This document shows, in pieces, positions 46,718-58,616 of a DNA stretch of 64,000 nt (positions within the stretch are counted from its first letter, which is position 1; each line of letters begins with the position of its first letter). Origin of the DNA: Actinostola sp. cb2023 (taxonomy: Eukaryota; Cnidaria; Anthozoa; Actiniaria; Actinostolidae). The position numbers and the translations under genes are program-made. A model generated the notes under the pieces. It had not been told where the DNA came from, did no database searches, and saw only the letters and a program-made list of their open reading frames with translations. Location: the NCBI GenBank assembly GCA_033675265.1, contig JAUJYZ010000284.1, positions 1-64,000 on the forward strand, in the 5' to 3' direction.

Positions 46718-47983
46718 CAATTAGGCATTTTGGAAATGAGTAAAGGACTGGGAACGAGTTTTTAGAATTAATCTAATTAAGAAATATCAGAGCATATCAG
46801 AATTAGTAAGTTTCAGGAGTTTGATAGGGTTTGGACAAGTAGTAAATGAACTGCAGACATTTAAAAACTGCAAAGAAATGTATGGTTACAGCAGCCTCCT
46901 AATTCTGCTTTAAGCCCGGGTCAAACGTGAACGCAAGTCCCTGCAAGTTGCAGTAACTTGCATGTAGCCGGTCAAACGGTGAACGCAAGTTGATGCAATT
47001 AAGTTCATATGTTTCTTTACTCCAGCTAACTGTGGTTTATTCGTTCGGCTGAATTGCGAAGACACTTTCAGTGACTTGCGCATTGCGCATGCGTTCGCGT
47101 TTGCCGGTCAAACGGTGAAGGGGGGGGGGGGGGTACTTGACCCATGCTTGGGGTGTTTCTTGGTGCTACAGTCTGCATTGTATTTTTGGTTAGGTTGCTT
47201 TGTATGCAGGGTATTGTTTTGGTTCAAGTTCATTCTTCTCGTTCTTTGTGTTCATTATCTAACGTCATCTGGTGTTCTGCAACACCAAGAAACCTCCCAT
47301 GTTTGGGTATAGGGGTGCCGCTGAGGGTTTGAAAACCTGACCCTGTTTGGGACAAAAATAATCTAAAATACATACCCTGTCTAGGACAACACGTACCCTC
47401 TATTTTAGGACCCTGTTTAGAACGAAGGACAAAATACACACAATTCTAACGCGTTTTCATTGACTCATGACCAGCTAAAGACCGGCAAATCTCGGATCTC
47501 AGATATATGGCTAAATACCGGATAAAACCATATTTAACGACGACAATCGTGCATTACCATACCCTGTTTAGGACAGACTCACATAAAATCATATACCCTG
47601 TTCTACCCTGTTCAGGACAAGAGAGGCCAAAAATCATACCCTCTCCAGCGGCACGTCCCCGTATAGCGTCGATGCAAGTCCCTGCAAGTTTAATAGCGGT
47701 CAAACGTCTACGCAAGTCAAAACTTGCATGAACTTGCAGCGACTTGCGTTTACGTTTGACCGGGGCTTTAGGAGGCTATGGTTACAGGGGACACATACAT
47801 TTCTTTGCGGTAAATTTCGAGATATTTGGAAAGCTGTTATTCGTTCAATATCTAACTGAACCTATTGAAACTTTGTAAACTTACTAATGCTGACATGCTC
47901 TTTGTGATGGGGTTCATTTCTTAATTAGATTAATTCTAAAAACTCGTTCCCAGTCCTTTACTCGTTTCCAAAGTGACTAATTG
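46718..47983. mobile_element. Outer inverted-repeat element interrupted by another element
   Basis: TIRs of about 65 bp contain AAAGGACTGGGAACGAG and AGAATTAATCTAATTAAGAA, mirrored at 47917-47983. The start CAATTAGGCATTTTGG abuts the satellite array. Related in TIR to 55795-56214. Confidence 0.75.
46892..47776. mobile_element. Inner MITE-like element, 885 bp, nested
   Basis: TIRs of CCTCCTAA...AAGCCCGGGTCAAACGTGAA type (mirror TTTGACCGGGGCTTTAGGAGG), flanked by the direct repeat TATGGTTACAG at 46881-46891 and 47777-47787. The interior has a G14 run (47120-47133) and about six copies of ACCCTGTTTAGGACA-like words at 47338-47610. Confidence 0.72.
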
Positions 47984-49358
47984 TGACACACAATTTCTTC
48001 AAAAACAATAATGTTCAATCTCCTTTATCCTCCTAAATAATAAACCAAGCATCACAACTGTCTTGTTGTGTTGGTATTCTTTGCTCAAATGTCAACTTTC
48101 CTTTATTTCCAGAATAAAATGCAAAAACAATATTTTTTGTGTGTGTGATTTTCAGAGAATTTGACTGGATTTTTCAAACTTTCTATGAAATTACCCAGGA
48201 AAAAACTTGATTTCACAAGCTTTCTTATACTTCGAACTCTATAAATACTAAGAATCAAGTCCGCTGGATGATCAGACGTTTCGCCAAAACTTACTCTTCA
48301 AATACAATATTTTCATATTTTTTCTTAGACAAAAACCCTTTCTCAAAATAGAGCTGTAGATTCTTCGAAAATTTAACGTTTTGAAGAAAATTGAGCTAGA
48401 TTTATTAGAAATAGATCAAATATAATACCAAATGTGTTTTTTCTAATATCCTTATTGCGTACGAGTAACGACCCTTGAAACATACCCTAATTTTCCTATT
48501 TTCACTTCTCGCCCCAGGCCTCCTCAATACACCAAATTTGCATGGCCTGTAGATTGCCGGCATTATGATATTTTAAGAAACTAATGCAGTGGATTTAATT
48601 TAGACCTCTAACACAAACTATGACCAAAACGTGATTGAAATCAGCTAATCCTCATTTTCCGTCTTTCTTTCATTTTCTTCGAATTTTACAGTCAACCTCT
48701 CTTAATCTCTCTAGTGTAAAACCATTGAATTTTTCTTTCTGCATGATTATCGGTACTTCAGAATTCTCATTGTAATTCGCAATGCATCAAAACCCGTTTA
48801 TTGACAGAATACAGGATTTCCTGCCGAGTCAACACCAATTGCCTTGTGACAAAATCTCAGCTGCACAGATTGTTTTTGAACCACAAGCTGTCCGAACTGT
48901 TTCGACGTTGAGCAGAGAAAAAGAGGTGAATCAAATTACAATCGACCCTTTGTGTTTCTAGTAGTTCAGTCCAACGTGGAGCCGCATTTATAAACGCTTG
49001 GGTAGTGTTACATCAGTAAGTTTACACAGAGAAAACAAACAAACAAAAATACTCGGATTCGCTTTCACGACGTTTTTGGGTAGATTTGCCGGAATCTTCC
49101 AGAAATTGCAGCTCATGGAACTGTTCAACAGCCCAATCAATTCGTAAGTACAAACTTACTAAACGAAGTTGGTGCTTTGCTATTAATTAAATCCGGGGAT
49201 GATTCCGTTGCAATGGTTCAAAACTCGTGCACATTTTCTGTTGTACCAAGACGCGTCTATCACCCTTATTTTTTATCATGAAAATGTATTCTATGAAGGT
49301 GAATAGTACTAAAAGAAATAGAGTACCGAAGTGTGACGTCACGAAAACAATAATGTTC
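47984..49358. other. Stretch with weak exon signals
   Basis: No sure gene. Two weak candidates on the plus strand: a 59-codon frame at 48782-48961 starting MHQNPFIDRIQDF with a GAGGTGAAT donor-like site inside; and a 41-bp segment at 49103-49143 between TCTTCCAG and a strong GTAAGTA donor, containing an ATG. Either could be a short 5' exon. Confidence 0.25.
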
Positions 49359-49647
49359 GCTTTATCAATTTTCGATCCCCGATTTCGAAAGAACATCAAT
49401 AAAGAAGCTTACATGCCAAATTTGAGAGCAATCGGTTAAATAGCGGCTGAGATATGCCCAGTTGAATCTATAATTTCCCCACACAAATCAGTTATGATCC
49501 AGGCCGATTTTACAGTGATTTGTGTGGGGAAATTATATATTCAACTGGCCATATCTCAGCCGCTATTTAACCGATTGCTCTCAAATTTGACATGTAAGCT
49601 TCTTTATGGATGTTCTTTCGAAATCGGGGATCAAAAGTTGATAAAGC
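49359..49647. repeat. Fold-back element, 289 bp
   Basis: Arms of about 130 bp (GCTTTATCAATTTTCGATCC at the outer end; CCCCACACAAATCA at the inner) around a 25-nt loop. Confidence 0.85.
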
Positions 49648-50302
49648 AGTAGGCATTTTAAAGGGACATATTAGCTTTCTGTTGTCGAAAGGCTTTTCAT
49701 GTTTTCTTTCATGTTGATCCTGTTCCCAGATCAGGCTAATTTAGTAACATATTGACGAGAAAATGGTTTCCATTGAGCTCAGTTGGAATGTCAGTAGAAG
49801 TAGTAAATAGAAGTGGCAGCTCCAGACTGTTAAACCAGGCCGAATCATTGCTCTTTAATTGAGGCTATCACGGTTGAACTCTCTGATATTCACTATACGT
49901 GGATGTATTGTCGCCTTTTGTGATTATGAGGTTCTTTCTCTTTCCCTGGCACTCTTTCTTCTTCCTCCCAACTCTCTCCTACCCAACCCCTCTTCAAAAC
50001 ACAAAAGACCAGGTCTTTAACGCATCATAGTGAAAAAAGTTACACTGAAATGGGATTTGGCGTGGTTTTGGCCAACCTTTTTGTATACACCCATTTTAAA
50101 AAGGTTGACTGTCAATGAAAAGCACTCTAAACCGAAATGAATCATGGGTAATATGGATGGCTTCTTTCTTCTACGCAGAACATTCGTACTTATCCTAACA
50201 TCCATTACCAGCGCAGTCATCGCTCACAGGTCACCTCCATTACGTACGCCATAAGGTCGGCTTGTAGTATTTTTCAATAACATTTCGCTCACGGTTCCTT
50301 TA
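49648..50302. other. Geneless stretch
   Basis: Nothing recognised apart from CT-rich words near 49930-49990. Confidence 0.4.
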
Positions 50303-50447
50303 GAGCAGATTTCGTATGACTGTGAAAAACCACGGCGCACGGCACGGCACGGTCACGGCACGGATTCATTTGAAATCCTAAATCATCACGGTCACGGCAC
50401 GGCACGTGCGTGCCGTAAGTTTTTTGACAGTCATTCGAAATCTGCTC
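50303..50447. repeat. MITE with GCACG-rich centre, TA-flanked
   Basis: TIR GAGCAGATTTCGTATGACTG / CAGTCATTCGAAATCTGCTC with TA on both sides. The centre repeats CACGGCACGG about seven times. Confidence 0.82.
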
Positions 50448-50884
50448 TAGTCGGCTTGCGTGGGCCGAGTGCTTTAACCGGCGACAGCCTTTATGAAACA
50501 GGTCTATCCACAGGATATCCACAGTGGGAAGTGCAAATGTCAGTCTAAACCATTGTACAAAATCCATTAAAATCCCATGCATTACTAGGAAAGGAGACCG
50601 CGTAGCGATACCCTGGGTACCAGAGGGTAGCGTAGCACTTGTGAAACAGATCAGAAAATTTGGGTCTATAAAGGGATCAAATTTCACTTTTTCCCACATG
50701 GGCAAAAACAATATTGTTATTGACTGTAGTTCCTGAAAACAAATCTGCTGTTCAGTACGAATGAGACATGTTCATTAATGCTTCAATTTTTGCGGAGTGC
50801 TATAAAGATACCCATATATCGTTCTTCTCAGCGTTAGACCACGGCCTGCTGCCAAGGCTGTCAAGGCTGGCCTTGTCGTTCAGC

Positions 50885-51789
50885 TGGTAGACCACAGGCA
50901 TACCAGACTCAATGTTTGTTTTGTGGGGTTCCTGAATTTGTTTGAATTTAGGTACAGTATGTGGTTCTAATTGTGAACACTTTTCAGTAAAAGTGCCGTT
51001 TTTATACAGTAAAGTTAAGATCGACCAAAAATATTTTACCCGAGCAAATATTGATTTATTTTCAATATTCAATGCTATTTTGGGCTTCCTGACATTTATT
51101 CCGCGCAAAATTTCAACTTTGATTCAAAGTAAGCTGACAACTGTTGTTTACAAAATCGAATTTTAAGCGCGCCTTTAAGATTCTCAGTGGCAAAGTTCGC
51201 ATATTTTCTTTCTAAAAACGCAAATTAAGTATGGAGTTTGTTTTTATATGAGCTAAAAGGTAAATAATAACACTTTTCTTTACAAAACAATAATTGCAAG
51301 GCTAGAAATCGATAATAATCACACAATATTAAGCCAATAAAAAGCAAGCCCAAAGTGTTCACAATTACAAACATCTGTTCACAATTAGAACTACCAACGG
51401 ACATGATATAATAAAATATATTTAGAAAAGTTCAATAATAAATACAACGAAACTTAATCACATGTTAGCTGAAGTGTAGAGCTAATTAATAGCAAAGGTT
51501 CAGGATAATCGTACCATATGTTGACGAGAAATAACATGAAGTGCAAAAAGTGTTCACAATTAGAACCACATACTGTACTTTTGAAGTTCGATTTTCGCGT
51601 CTTCTTTTTCTTCTGAAATTTCAAATATCGAATAAAAAGAAACTTCAATCCTTATATTTCTCAGAAATGTGTGTTATTGAACTTCAAAAGTACCTAAATT
51701 CAAACAAATTCCGTCGACCGAAGACCGTAATACTACCACAGGAACCCCACAAAACAAACATCGAGTCTGGTATGCCTGTGGGTAGACCA
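50885..51789. mobile_element. Nested inverted-repeat element
   Basis: Outer arms of about 50 bp (TGGTAGACCACAGGCATACC at 50885; mirror ending at 51789). Within them AATTTGTTTGAATTTAGGTA and GTATGTGGTTCTAATTGTGA pair with 51691-51710 and 51549-51573. The right side is interrupted by a hairpin at 51574-51692 with arms TTTTGAAGTTC / GAACTTCAAAA. The GTGGTTCTAATTGTGAACAC word has a diverged relative near 55700. Confidence 0.75.
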
Positions 51790-52072
51790 TCAATGATCAG
51801 TTCCGAGTCGTGGATTCCAATTGGGGTCAGACATTTTTGTTCTCTTCCTCCTTTCTTTCTTTCTCAGAAGAACTTGATGGGTATTTTTTTTATAGCACTT
51901 TAACTTTCCCTCATGCAATTTCTATCTAAAAATCTCATGATTGTTTAACTTTTTCCAGCTACGGAACGACGTCGACAAACCCTTTGTCGTTCAGTGTATT
52001 CCCATTGCAAATTTTAAGCATTACGTTTGTTCGCCGTCGACCAAGCTATCACTCTAATATCCAACCTCATCA

Positions 52073-52164
52073 CCAGAGCCCTCTCATCTCACTATGACAA
52101 AATGGCGGACGCACTTCTCTCGAGCGTCCGCCATTTTGAAAATAGAGAGATGAGAGGGCTCTGG
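52073..52164. repeat. Hairpin element, 92 bp
   Basis: Arms CCAGAGCCCTCTCATCTC plus AAAATGGCGGACGC, mirrored, around an 11-nt centre with CTCGAG. Confidence 0.85.
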
Positions 52165-52198
52165 GGAAGAGGATGTCTAATACAGAAAATATCTCGCA

Positions 52199-53260
52199 GA
52201 TACGCCGCACTCACAGATAAGCGGCACCTACAACAACAGATAAGCCGCATCTACAACAACAGATAAGCCGCACCTACAACAACAGATAAGCCGCACCTAC
52301 AACAACAGATAAGCCGCATCTACAACAACAGATAAGCCGCACCTACAACAACAGATAAGCCGCACCTACAACAACAGATAAGCCGCACCTACAACAACAG
52401 ATAAGCCGCACCTACAACATCAGATAAGCCACACCTACAACAACAGATAAGCCGCACCTACAACAACAGATAAGCCGCACCTACAACAACAGATAAGCCG
52501 CACCTACAACAACAGATAAGCCGCACCTACAACAACAGATAAGCCGCATCTACAACAACAGATAAGCCGCACCTACAACAACAGATAAGCCGCATCTACA
52601 ACAACAGATAAACCGCATCTACAACAACAGATAAGCCGCACCTACAACAACAGATACGCCGCATCTACAACAACAGATAAGCCGCACCTACAACAACAGA
52701 TAAGCCGCACCTACAACAACAGATAAGCCGCATCTACAACAACAGATAAGCCGCACCTACGACAACAGATAAGCCGCACCTACGACAACAGATAAGCCGC
52801 ACCTACAACAACAGATAAGCCGCACCTACAACAACAGATAAGCCGCACCTACAACAACAGATAAGCCGCACCTACAACATCAGATAAGCCGCACCTACAA
52901 CAACAGATAAGCCGCACCTACAACAACAGATAAGCCGCACCTACAACAACAGATAAGCCGCACCTACAACAACAGATAAGCCGCACCTACAACAACAGAT
53001 AAGCCGCATCTACAACAACAGATAAGCCGCACCTACAACAACAGATAAGCCGCATCTACAACAACAGATAAACCGCATCTACAACAACAGATAAGCCGCA
53101 TCTACAACAACAGATAAGCCGCATCTACAACAACAGATAAGCCGCACCTACAACAACAGATAAGCCGCATCTACAACAACAGATAAGCCGCATCTACAAC
53201 AACAGATAAGCCGCATCTACAACAACAGATAAGCCGCACCTACAACAACACTACGCCGCA
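52199..53260. repeat. 23-bp minisatellite, about 45 units
   Basis: Units contain CAGATAAGCCGCACCTACAA with C or T at GCAC/TCT. Variant units AACATCAG (52417 and 52877) and AAACCGCATCT (52610 and 53070) recur exactly 460 bp apart, that is 20 units, which reveals a duplicated block. The array ends about 140 bp upstream of the GPCR start. Confidence 0.95.
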
Positions 53261-53397
53261 AGCTTTTCTAAATTGCACTCTACACACACACTTTATTAAC
53301 TATTACCTAGCGACAAATTACTCTGTAACTTGTTAAAAAGATCTTCTCATTTCCCTGTGTAGTTTGATAAAAAGCTAACCAACCTCAGCGCCATCTC
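53261..53397 (+). promoter_or_regulatory. Upstream region and possible acceptor of the GPCR gene
   Basis: CTAACCAACCTCAG at 53375-53389 looks like a branch point plus 3' splice site 8 bp before the ATG, so an upstream non-coding exon is possible. No clear TATA box was seen. Confidence 0.3.
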
Positions 53398-54357
53398 ATG
53401 AACAATACTACCAGTAACACGACGACCAGGTCGTGGCAATGGGACCACGACTACGAGAATGCCAAGACGTGGATTCGCGGCATAACGGCTTTTTTAGTTC
53501 TCTTTGGAAACTCTGTCTGCCTGGCAGCATTCCTGGGTTCTAAATCTCTACGTAAACGCCCTCATTACTTACTGATACACCTGTGTCTGGCAGACTTCAT
53601 GGTCGGTATAAGCGTGCTTCTCAGACTCGTGGTCGATGTGTATTACTGGAAGTATGGCAGCGCGGATTTCGTGTTCGCGTCCTTTACATTCACGTTGGAC
53701 TATTTCTCCAACATCGCTTCCATCTACGTGCTAACATCGATTTCCGTAGAGCGTTTCCTAGCGATTGTATTCCCAATATTCCATCGTATGGCCGGGAAAG
53801 GGCTGTACTCGATGCTGATGGGGATTCCCTGGTGCTTGTCTTGCGTGACAACAGTCATTTATATATTCTCCAATCGAATGCGTTACATTGATATCGACAC
53901 GTTTGAGCTGACGTATCTACTCGTTATAACTACTCCTGTAGTCCTCATATTCCTCGCCTATTCCGTCATTCTCGTCAAAGTCCGAAAAAATCACGTACAA
54001 CAGCACAATCGTACTCGAGACTTGCGTGACCGAAAACTAGCTGTCACGCTTCTCATGGTCACGCTAGCATCGGTGTTTACCTGGGGTCCTTACAACGTGT
54101 ATTACGTACTGGCCTACTACTGTAACACTTGTGGGATCAAGTTCTCGAAGAAAGTATTTTTCTCGCTAATTGTACTTCAGTATTGGAATTCAGGCGTCAA
54201 TCTTGTAGTGTACTTCTACAGGATACCACAATTCAGACGCGTGGTGATGGGCTGTTGTAGAAAGCCGAAGGTTACCCCACAACACTCTGATAGTGGCAGT
54301 AAGCAGTGTGCTACACAACCTGATACTAAGAAAGAACACATCTCTACTCGACTTTGA
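53398..54357 (+). CDS. Class A (rhodopsin-type) G-protein-coupled receptor, intronless CDS
   Basis: 319 residues with seven hydrophobic segments. The N-terminus MNNTTSNTTT has three overlapping N-glycosylation sites. TM1 has GNS (N38), TM2 LCLADF (D66), TM3 ends SVERFLAI with ERF in place of DRY, TM6 has TWGPY (W229, P231), and TM7 has NSGVNLVVYFYR, where NLVVY replaces NPxxY. I see no cysteine at the TM3 start or in the loop after TM4, so the usual disulphide seems absent. Two cysteines lie in the last extracellular loop (YCNTCG), and a GCC after TM7 may be palmitoylated. Ligand unknown; aminergic, adenosine-like and orphan groups are all possible. Confidence 0.92.
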   Translation: MNNTTSNTTTRSWQWDHDYENAKTWIRGITAFLVLFGNSVCLAAFLGSKSLRKRPHYLLIHLCLADFMVGISVLLRLVVDVYYWKYGSADFVFASFTFTLDYFSNIASIYVLTSISVERFLAIVFPIFHRMAGKGLYSMLMGIPWCLSCVTTVIYIFSNRMRYIDIDTFELTYLLVITTPVVLIFLAYSVILVKVRKNHVQQHNRTRDLRDRKLAVTLLMVTLASVFTWGPYNVYYVLAYYCNTCGIKFSKKVFFSLIVLQYWNSGVNLVVYFYRIPQFRRVVMGCCRKPKVTPQHSDSGSKQCATQPDTKKEHISTRL

Positions 54358-54441
54358 ACTAATTGCTGAGTTGCACGTGACGTCGTTAGTACCCACTCCC
54401 CCTCCCCCAACGTGGTCTAATGGGATGGGGGTATACTACTG

Positions 54442-54575
54442 ATGTCATGGTGGCCATGTTGGATCCCGATAACAAAGCATTCCTCATTAGCTTCTCTTGT
54501 TTGTACCACCAACATGGCCGCTGCGTCTTTGTACTTTAATCTCTTGATTGCAAACCAGAAATACAACGTGATGTA
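54442..54575. repeat. Solitary copy of the dispersed repeat
   Basis: Related to the units at 9785-10255 and 23440-23915; shares ATGTTGGATCCCGATAACAA and AGCTTCTCTTGTTTGTACC. Confidence 0.8.
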
Positions 54576-54655
54576 TCGTGTACTGGGTTAAAAACTATGT
54601 GAATCACATAATCAATACTGTAACAATTATATTGTACCCTTGTTACCAGAGGCTA

Positions 54656-55615
<960 letters not shown>

Positions 55616-55794
55616 CTCTCTCGAGCCGTAGGCGCTCTCGTAGAGTTTAGAGAGAGATAAAATAAGTCTCTGCTATCCAGGGTACACATTAACTGAACAG
55701 TGCTCACAATTCAGTAGAACCACGTACTGTAATTATTTACAAAATACTTAGACCAATGGAAAAACATATTGTGATATCACTAGCAATAGCAACA

Positions 55795-56214
55795 TTAGCC
55801 ATTACCAAAACGAGCAGGGGACTGGGACTAAGTCCGTAAAACTAATTCAATAAGAAACTAGCAAAATTGAGCATCATTTTCTGAGAGAGCAGACCAAACT
55901 TAGCTAGTCTGGAAAGTTTGGTGAACTTTGGCTTACTTTTGACGATGCTAGAGGGCATCAAAGATGTCTATTTTCACATACAATCTCTGTAATTTTTTGA
56001 CGTTGTCCAGCCAAACCATACATTCACTGTAAAATTTTGGCTGGACAACACAATTTCAAAAGTTTATAAGTTCGACAGGATTCGCTCAAATCACATCAAA
56101 TTGTGCACAGATGCTAATTTCAACATGCTGTTTCATGTCATGAACTTAATTTCGTAATTGCATTAATTCTAATAAACTCGTTCCCAGTCCCCTGCTCGTT
56201 TAGGTAATGGCTAA
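55795..56214. repeat. MITE, 420 bp
   Basis: TIR TTAGCCATTACCAAAACGAG plus CAGGGGACTGGG, mirrored at 56170-56214. Same TIR family as the outer element at 46718. Confidence 0.8.
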
Positions 56215-56518
56215 TTAACTAGTACACACAAGTGAGTGCTCTGATTGGGCACGAATTACGTCATACGAACTAATTCCAATAGTTGACTCGTTCCCAGTCG
56301 TTAAACTTAATGCGCGCAATGGAGTTTGGGAAATATCAGTCTGCTCACGAAGGATTCTGGGAAGGCGTTGGATTTTTACTTCCTTCCCGTGAAGCTCCGC
56401 GAGCGCTTTCTCACGGAAGCGACTGCATGCGTACGAGTCTGATAAGAAGTGATCTACGAAAATGGCCAAAATCTTCGCACGAAAGTTTTTCGCGAAAATG
56501 TGTGATTCCAGGAGCCCA

Positions 56519-56776
56519 TAAGTAGGAGCATCCATGTAGCAAAAAAATATGTCACGGCGTTTGAACGAGTTTGGCTATCTTTAGAAGAGTTGCGGCAAAT
56601 AAAACGAGTTGCTGCAAATAAAACGAGTTGCTGCAAATAAAACCGGAAGTGCACAGTGATTGGTCAATTTCGAGAAATCGTGTTCTAAAAATAGCCAAAC
56701 TTGTTCAAACGCCGTCCCATAGACCAGGCATAGACCCAATATGTAGCATGGATGCTCCTATACTTATGGGCTCCTG
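56519..56776. repeat. MITE with CAGGAGCCCATA ends, 258 bp
   Basis: TIR CAGGAGCCCATAAGTAGGAG plus CATCCATG. Three tandem copies of a word ending AAATAAAACGAGTTGCTGC lie inside, and a GTTTGAACGAGTTTGGCTAT / ATAGCCAAACTTGTTCAAAC inner pair. Confidence 0.82.
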
Positions 56777-57445
56777 CTGATTCCTACGAATACAAAAGGC
56801 ACAAAATTCAGTTTAATGATAAGAGTTTCTGCAATACATTTATCGTTTATTGACGTTTCACACTGAGAAATTTCGTCCACTGGAGACGTTAAAATGGCGA
56901 CCGAAATTTAAATTACTCATTTAGAATCATGCCTTCTGCGCTACGTACAGTGTATGCAAACTTCTCTGATATTCACCTGTGTAATTATACTAAAACAATT
57001 ATTCGCCTCAGGTTTAGTGAATATTGGTGATTATCCTATACATATTACATCTCAGCCAATCAGAGCTCACCATTTCTATGAAATACAGAGCGGTATTTCA
57101 TAGTTTGTATTAGCCAATCAAAACGTTGTAAATTTTCCCGCCTTTTTCTTCCACAGACGCGCTCGCGTCGCGTTGTTACATTTACCAATCTTATTTGCAT
57201 GAAAATTGTTTTTTTTCGAAATCCAAACTCATTAAAAGCGATTCAAATTAAGCGTTATTAGCATGAAAATTGTTTTTTAATTGTTGATGTAAAAGTATAG
57301 GATAATATGGTTAAAAGGCTCGTTGTATACTAAAATAATATAATTTTTTCGTGATATATCCGCCCGTATTCTATAGAAAACCATGGAATAACCAATAAAT
57401 ATTCACCAAATATGGCACTAATAAAAAGCCTGAGACGAATAATGT
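56777..57445. other. Geneless stretch
   Basis: Contains ACTAAAACAATTATTCGCC near 56989 and a small hairpin GAAATAC...GTATTTC near 57080-57100. No gene recognised. Confidence 0.4.
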
Positions 57446-57649
57446 AACTCCTTTCTACAGTTCCCGGCGCCATCTTGAAAGGTAGCCGTGCCTTTGCATC
57501 TAAGCGAGACCAATGATAGAGACGTGAATAATATTATTGTCCAAGGTGTTGAAAAAGTTCTCTATCATTGCAAGGTCATCGTAGGTCTCGCTTCGATGCA
57601 AAGGCACGGCTACCTTTCAAGATGGCGCAGGGAACTGTAGAAAGGAGTA
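57446..57649. repeat. MITE, about 204 bp
   Basis: TIR CTCCTTTCTACAGTTCCC plus GGCGCCATCTTGAAAGGTAG and CCGTGCCTTTGCATC, about 70 bp, nearly perfect. Confidence 0.85.
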
Positions 57650-58303
57650 TTGTCGGTTCAATGTAGAAATGACCGAACATAGTTTTATGCTTGGAACTGC
57701 TTACTACAGGCAACTAGGATTTCGGCTCATGAATTTGTAGGCCTGGATAATGAGTAGGAATCAGGGGAAAATTACTATGTAATTTTGAATGTTGATTTTT
57801 GTGATACGAGCGAAATTCAAAACATCCTTCGTACGCGTTGTGCGACTGTGAAAATCGTATAGATAACTACCGAATGCGAAAAATATGGACACATTCGTCT
57901 ATTACAACTGTTTTAGACGTAATATTACAATTTCTTCATTGACTTTGCAGTTGAAATGTGACTTTATTAAGAAAATCATTTTATCCCATTGTTCAGCCAT
58001 GCACAACCATTGTCCACCATATTGAAACTCATTATTATTCAAAAATTGAGGGCGAGGCAATGCCCTTTTATACAATCCAGTGAATCGAAAACTATAAACA
58101 TGCTCTCGCGATTCTCTTATCATCATTGATCGTGCCAATTCTACATTTCAAAAACCTAAAGGTCTTTACACATCCATCGGGATTCTATAACTGTATATAT
58201 TACTCACTCTATGCTTCATCACAACTGAAAATGCCGAAACGTATATTGTAACAAAAAAGAACTAAAGAGTTTCGTGTTATTTCCTTAAAATAAGTGTAAA
58301 ATT
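57650..58303. other. Geneless stretch
   Basis: A short minus frame at 57902-58138 has no recognisable domain. Confidence 0.4.
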
Positions 58304-58440
58304 AAGGAATGGTCAACGCTTAGCGTGCGTCCATCGAGTTATGGAGCACGCGGGAATTTGGGAGAGCACAAGTGCTCTCCCAAATTCCCAAGTGCTCCAT
58401 AAACTCGATGGACGCACAGCTAAAGCGTTGACCATTTCTT
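58304..58440. repeat. Almost loop-less hairpin, 137 bp
   Basis: Arms of about 67 bp (AATGGTCAACGCTTTAGC, GCGTCCATCGAGTT, GGGAATTTGGGAGAGCAC) meet with only two unpaired bases at GAGCACAAGTGCTC. Confidence 0.88.
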
Positions 58441-58508
58441 TTATAACATAGTCACTGCAAATTCAAATAAAACGATTTGATTTTAATCAATTTTTTTCCG
58501 ATTGAATT

Positions 58509-58616
58509 CAGAGCGCGCGCTATGCCGATGACGTGAGCGTGTGTCCATGGGCGCGAGCGTGTGTCCGTGGGCTTACGGACACACGCTAACCAACCAATCA
58601 GAGCGCGCGTTATATC
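58509..58616. repeat. Hairpin between GCGCGCG direct repeats
   Basis: CAGAGCGCGCG occurs at both ends. Inside, GCGTGTGTCCGTGGG pairs with CTTACGGACACACGC. Confidence 0.6.

Noticed and set aside
45953..46765. 270-codon frame with a repeated 25-residue peptide
   Set aside because: Arises from the 25-bp satellite; no start context or unique domain.
52199..53260. CRISPR-like regular repeats
   Set aside because: The units are contiguous with no unique spacers; this is a minisatellite in a eukaryotic genome.
56215..56535. 106-codon minus frame and its plus-strand counterpart
   Set aside because: No domain; it overlaps MITE ends and reads into repeat sequence.
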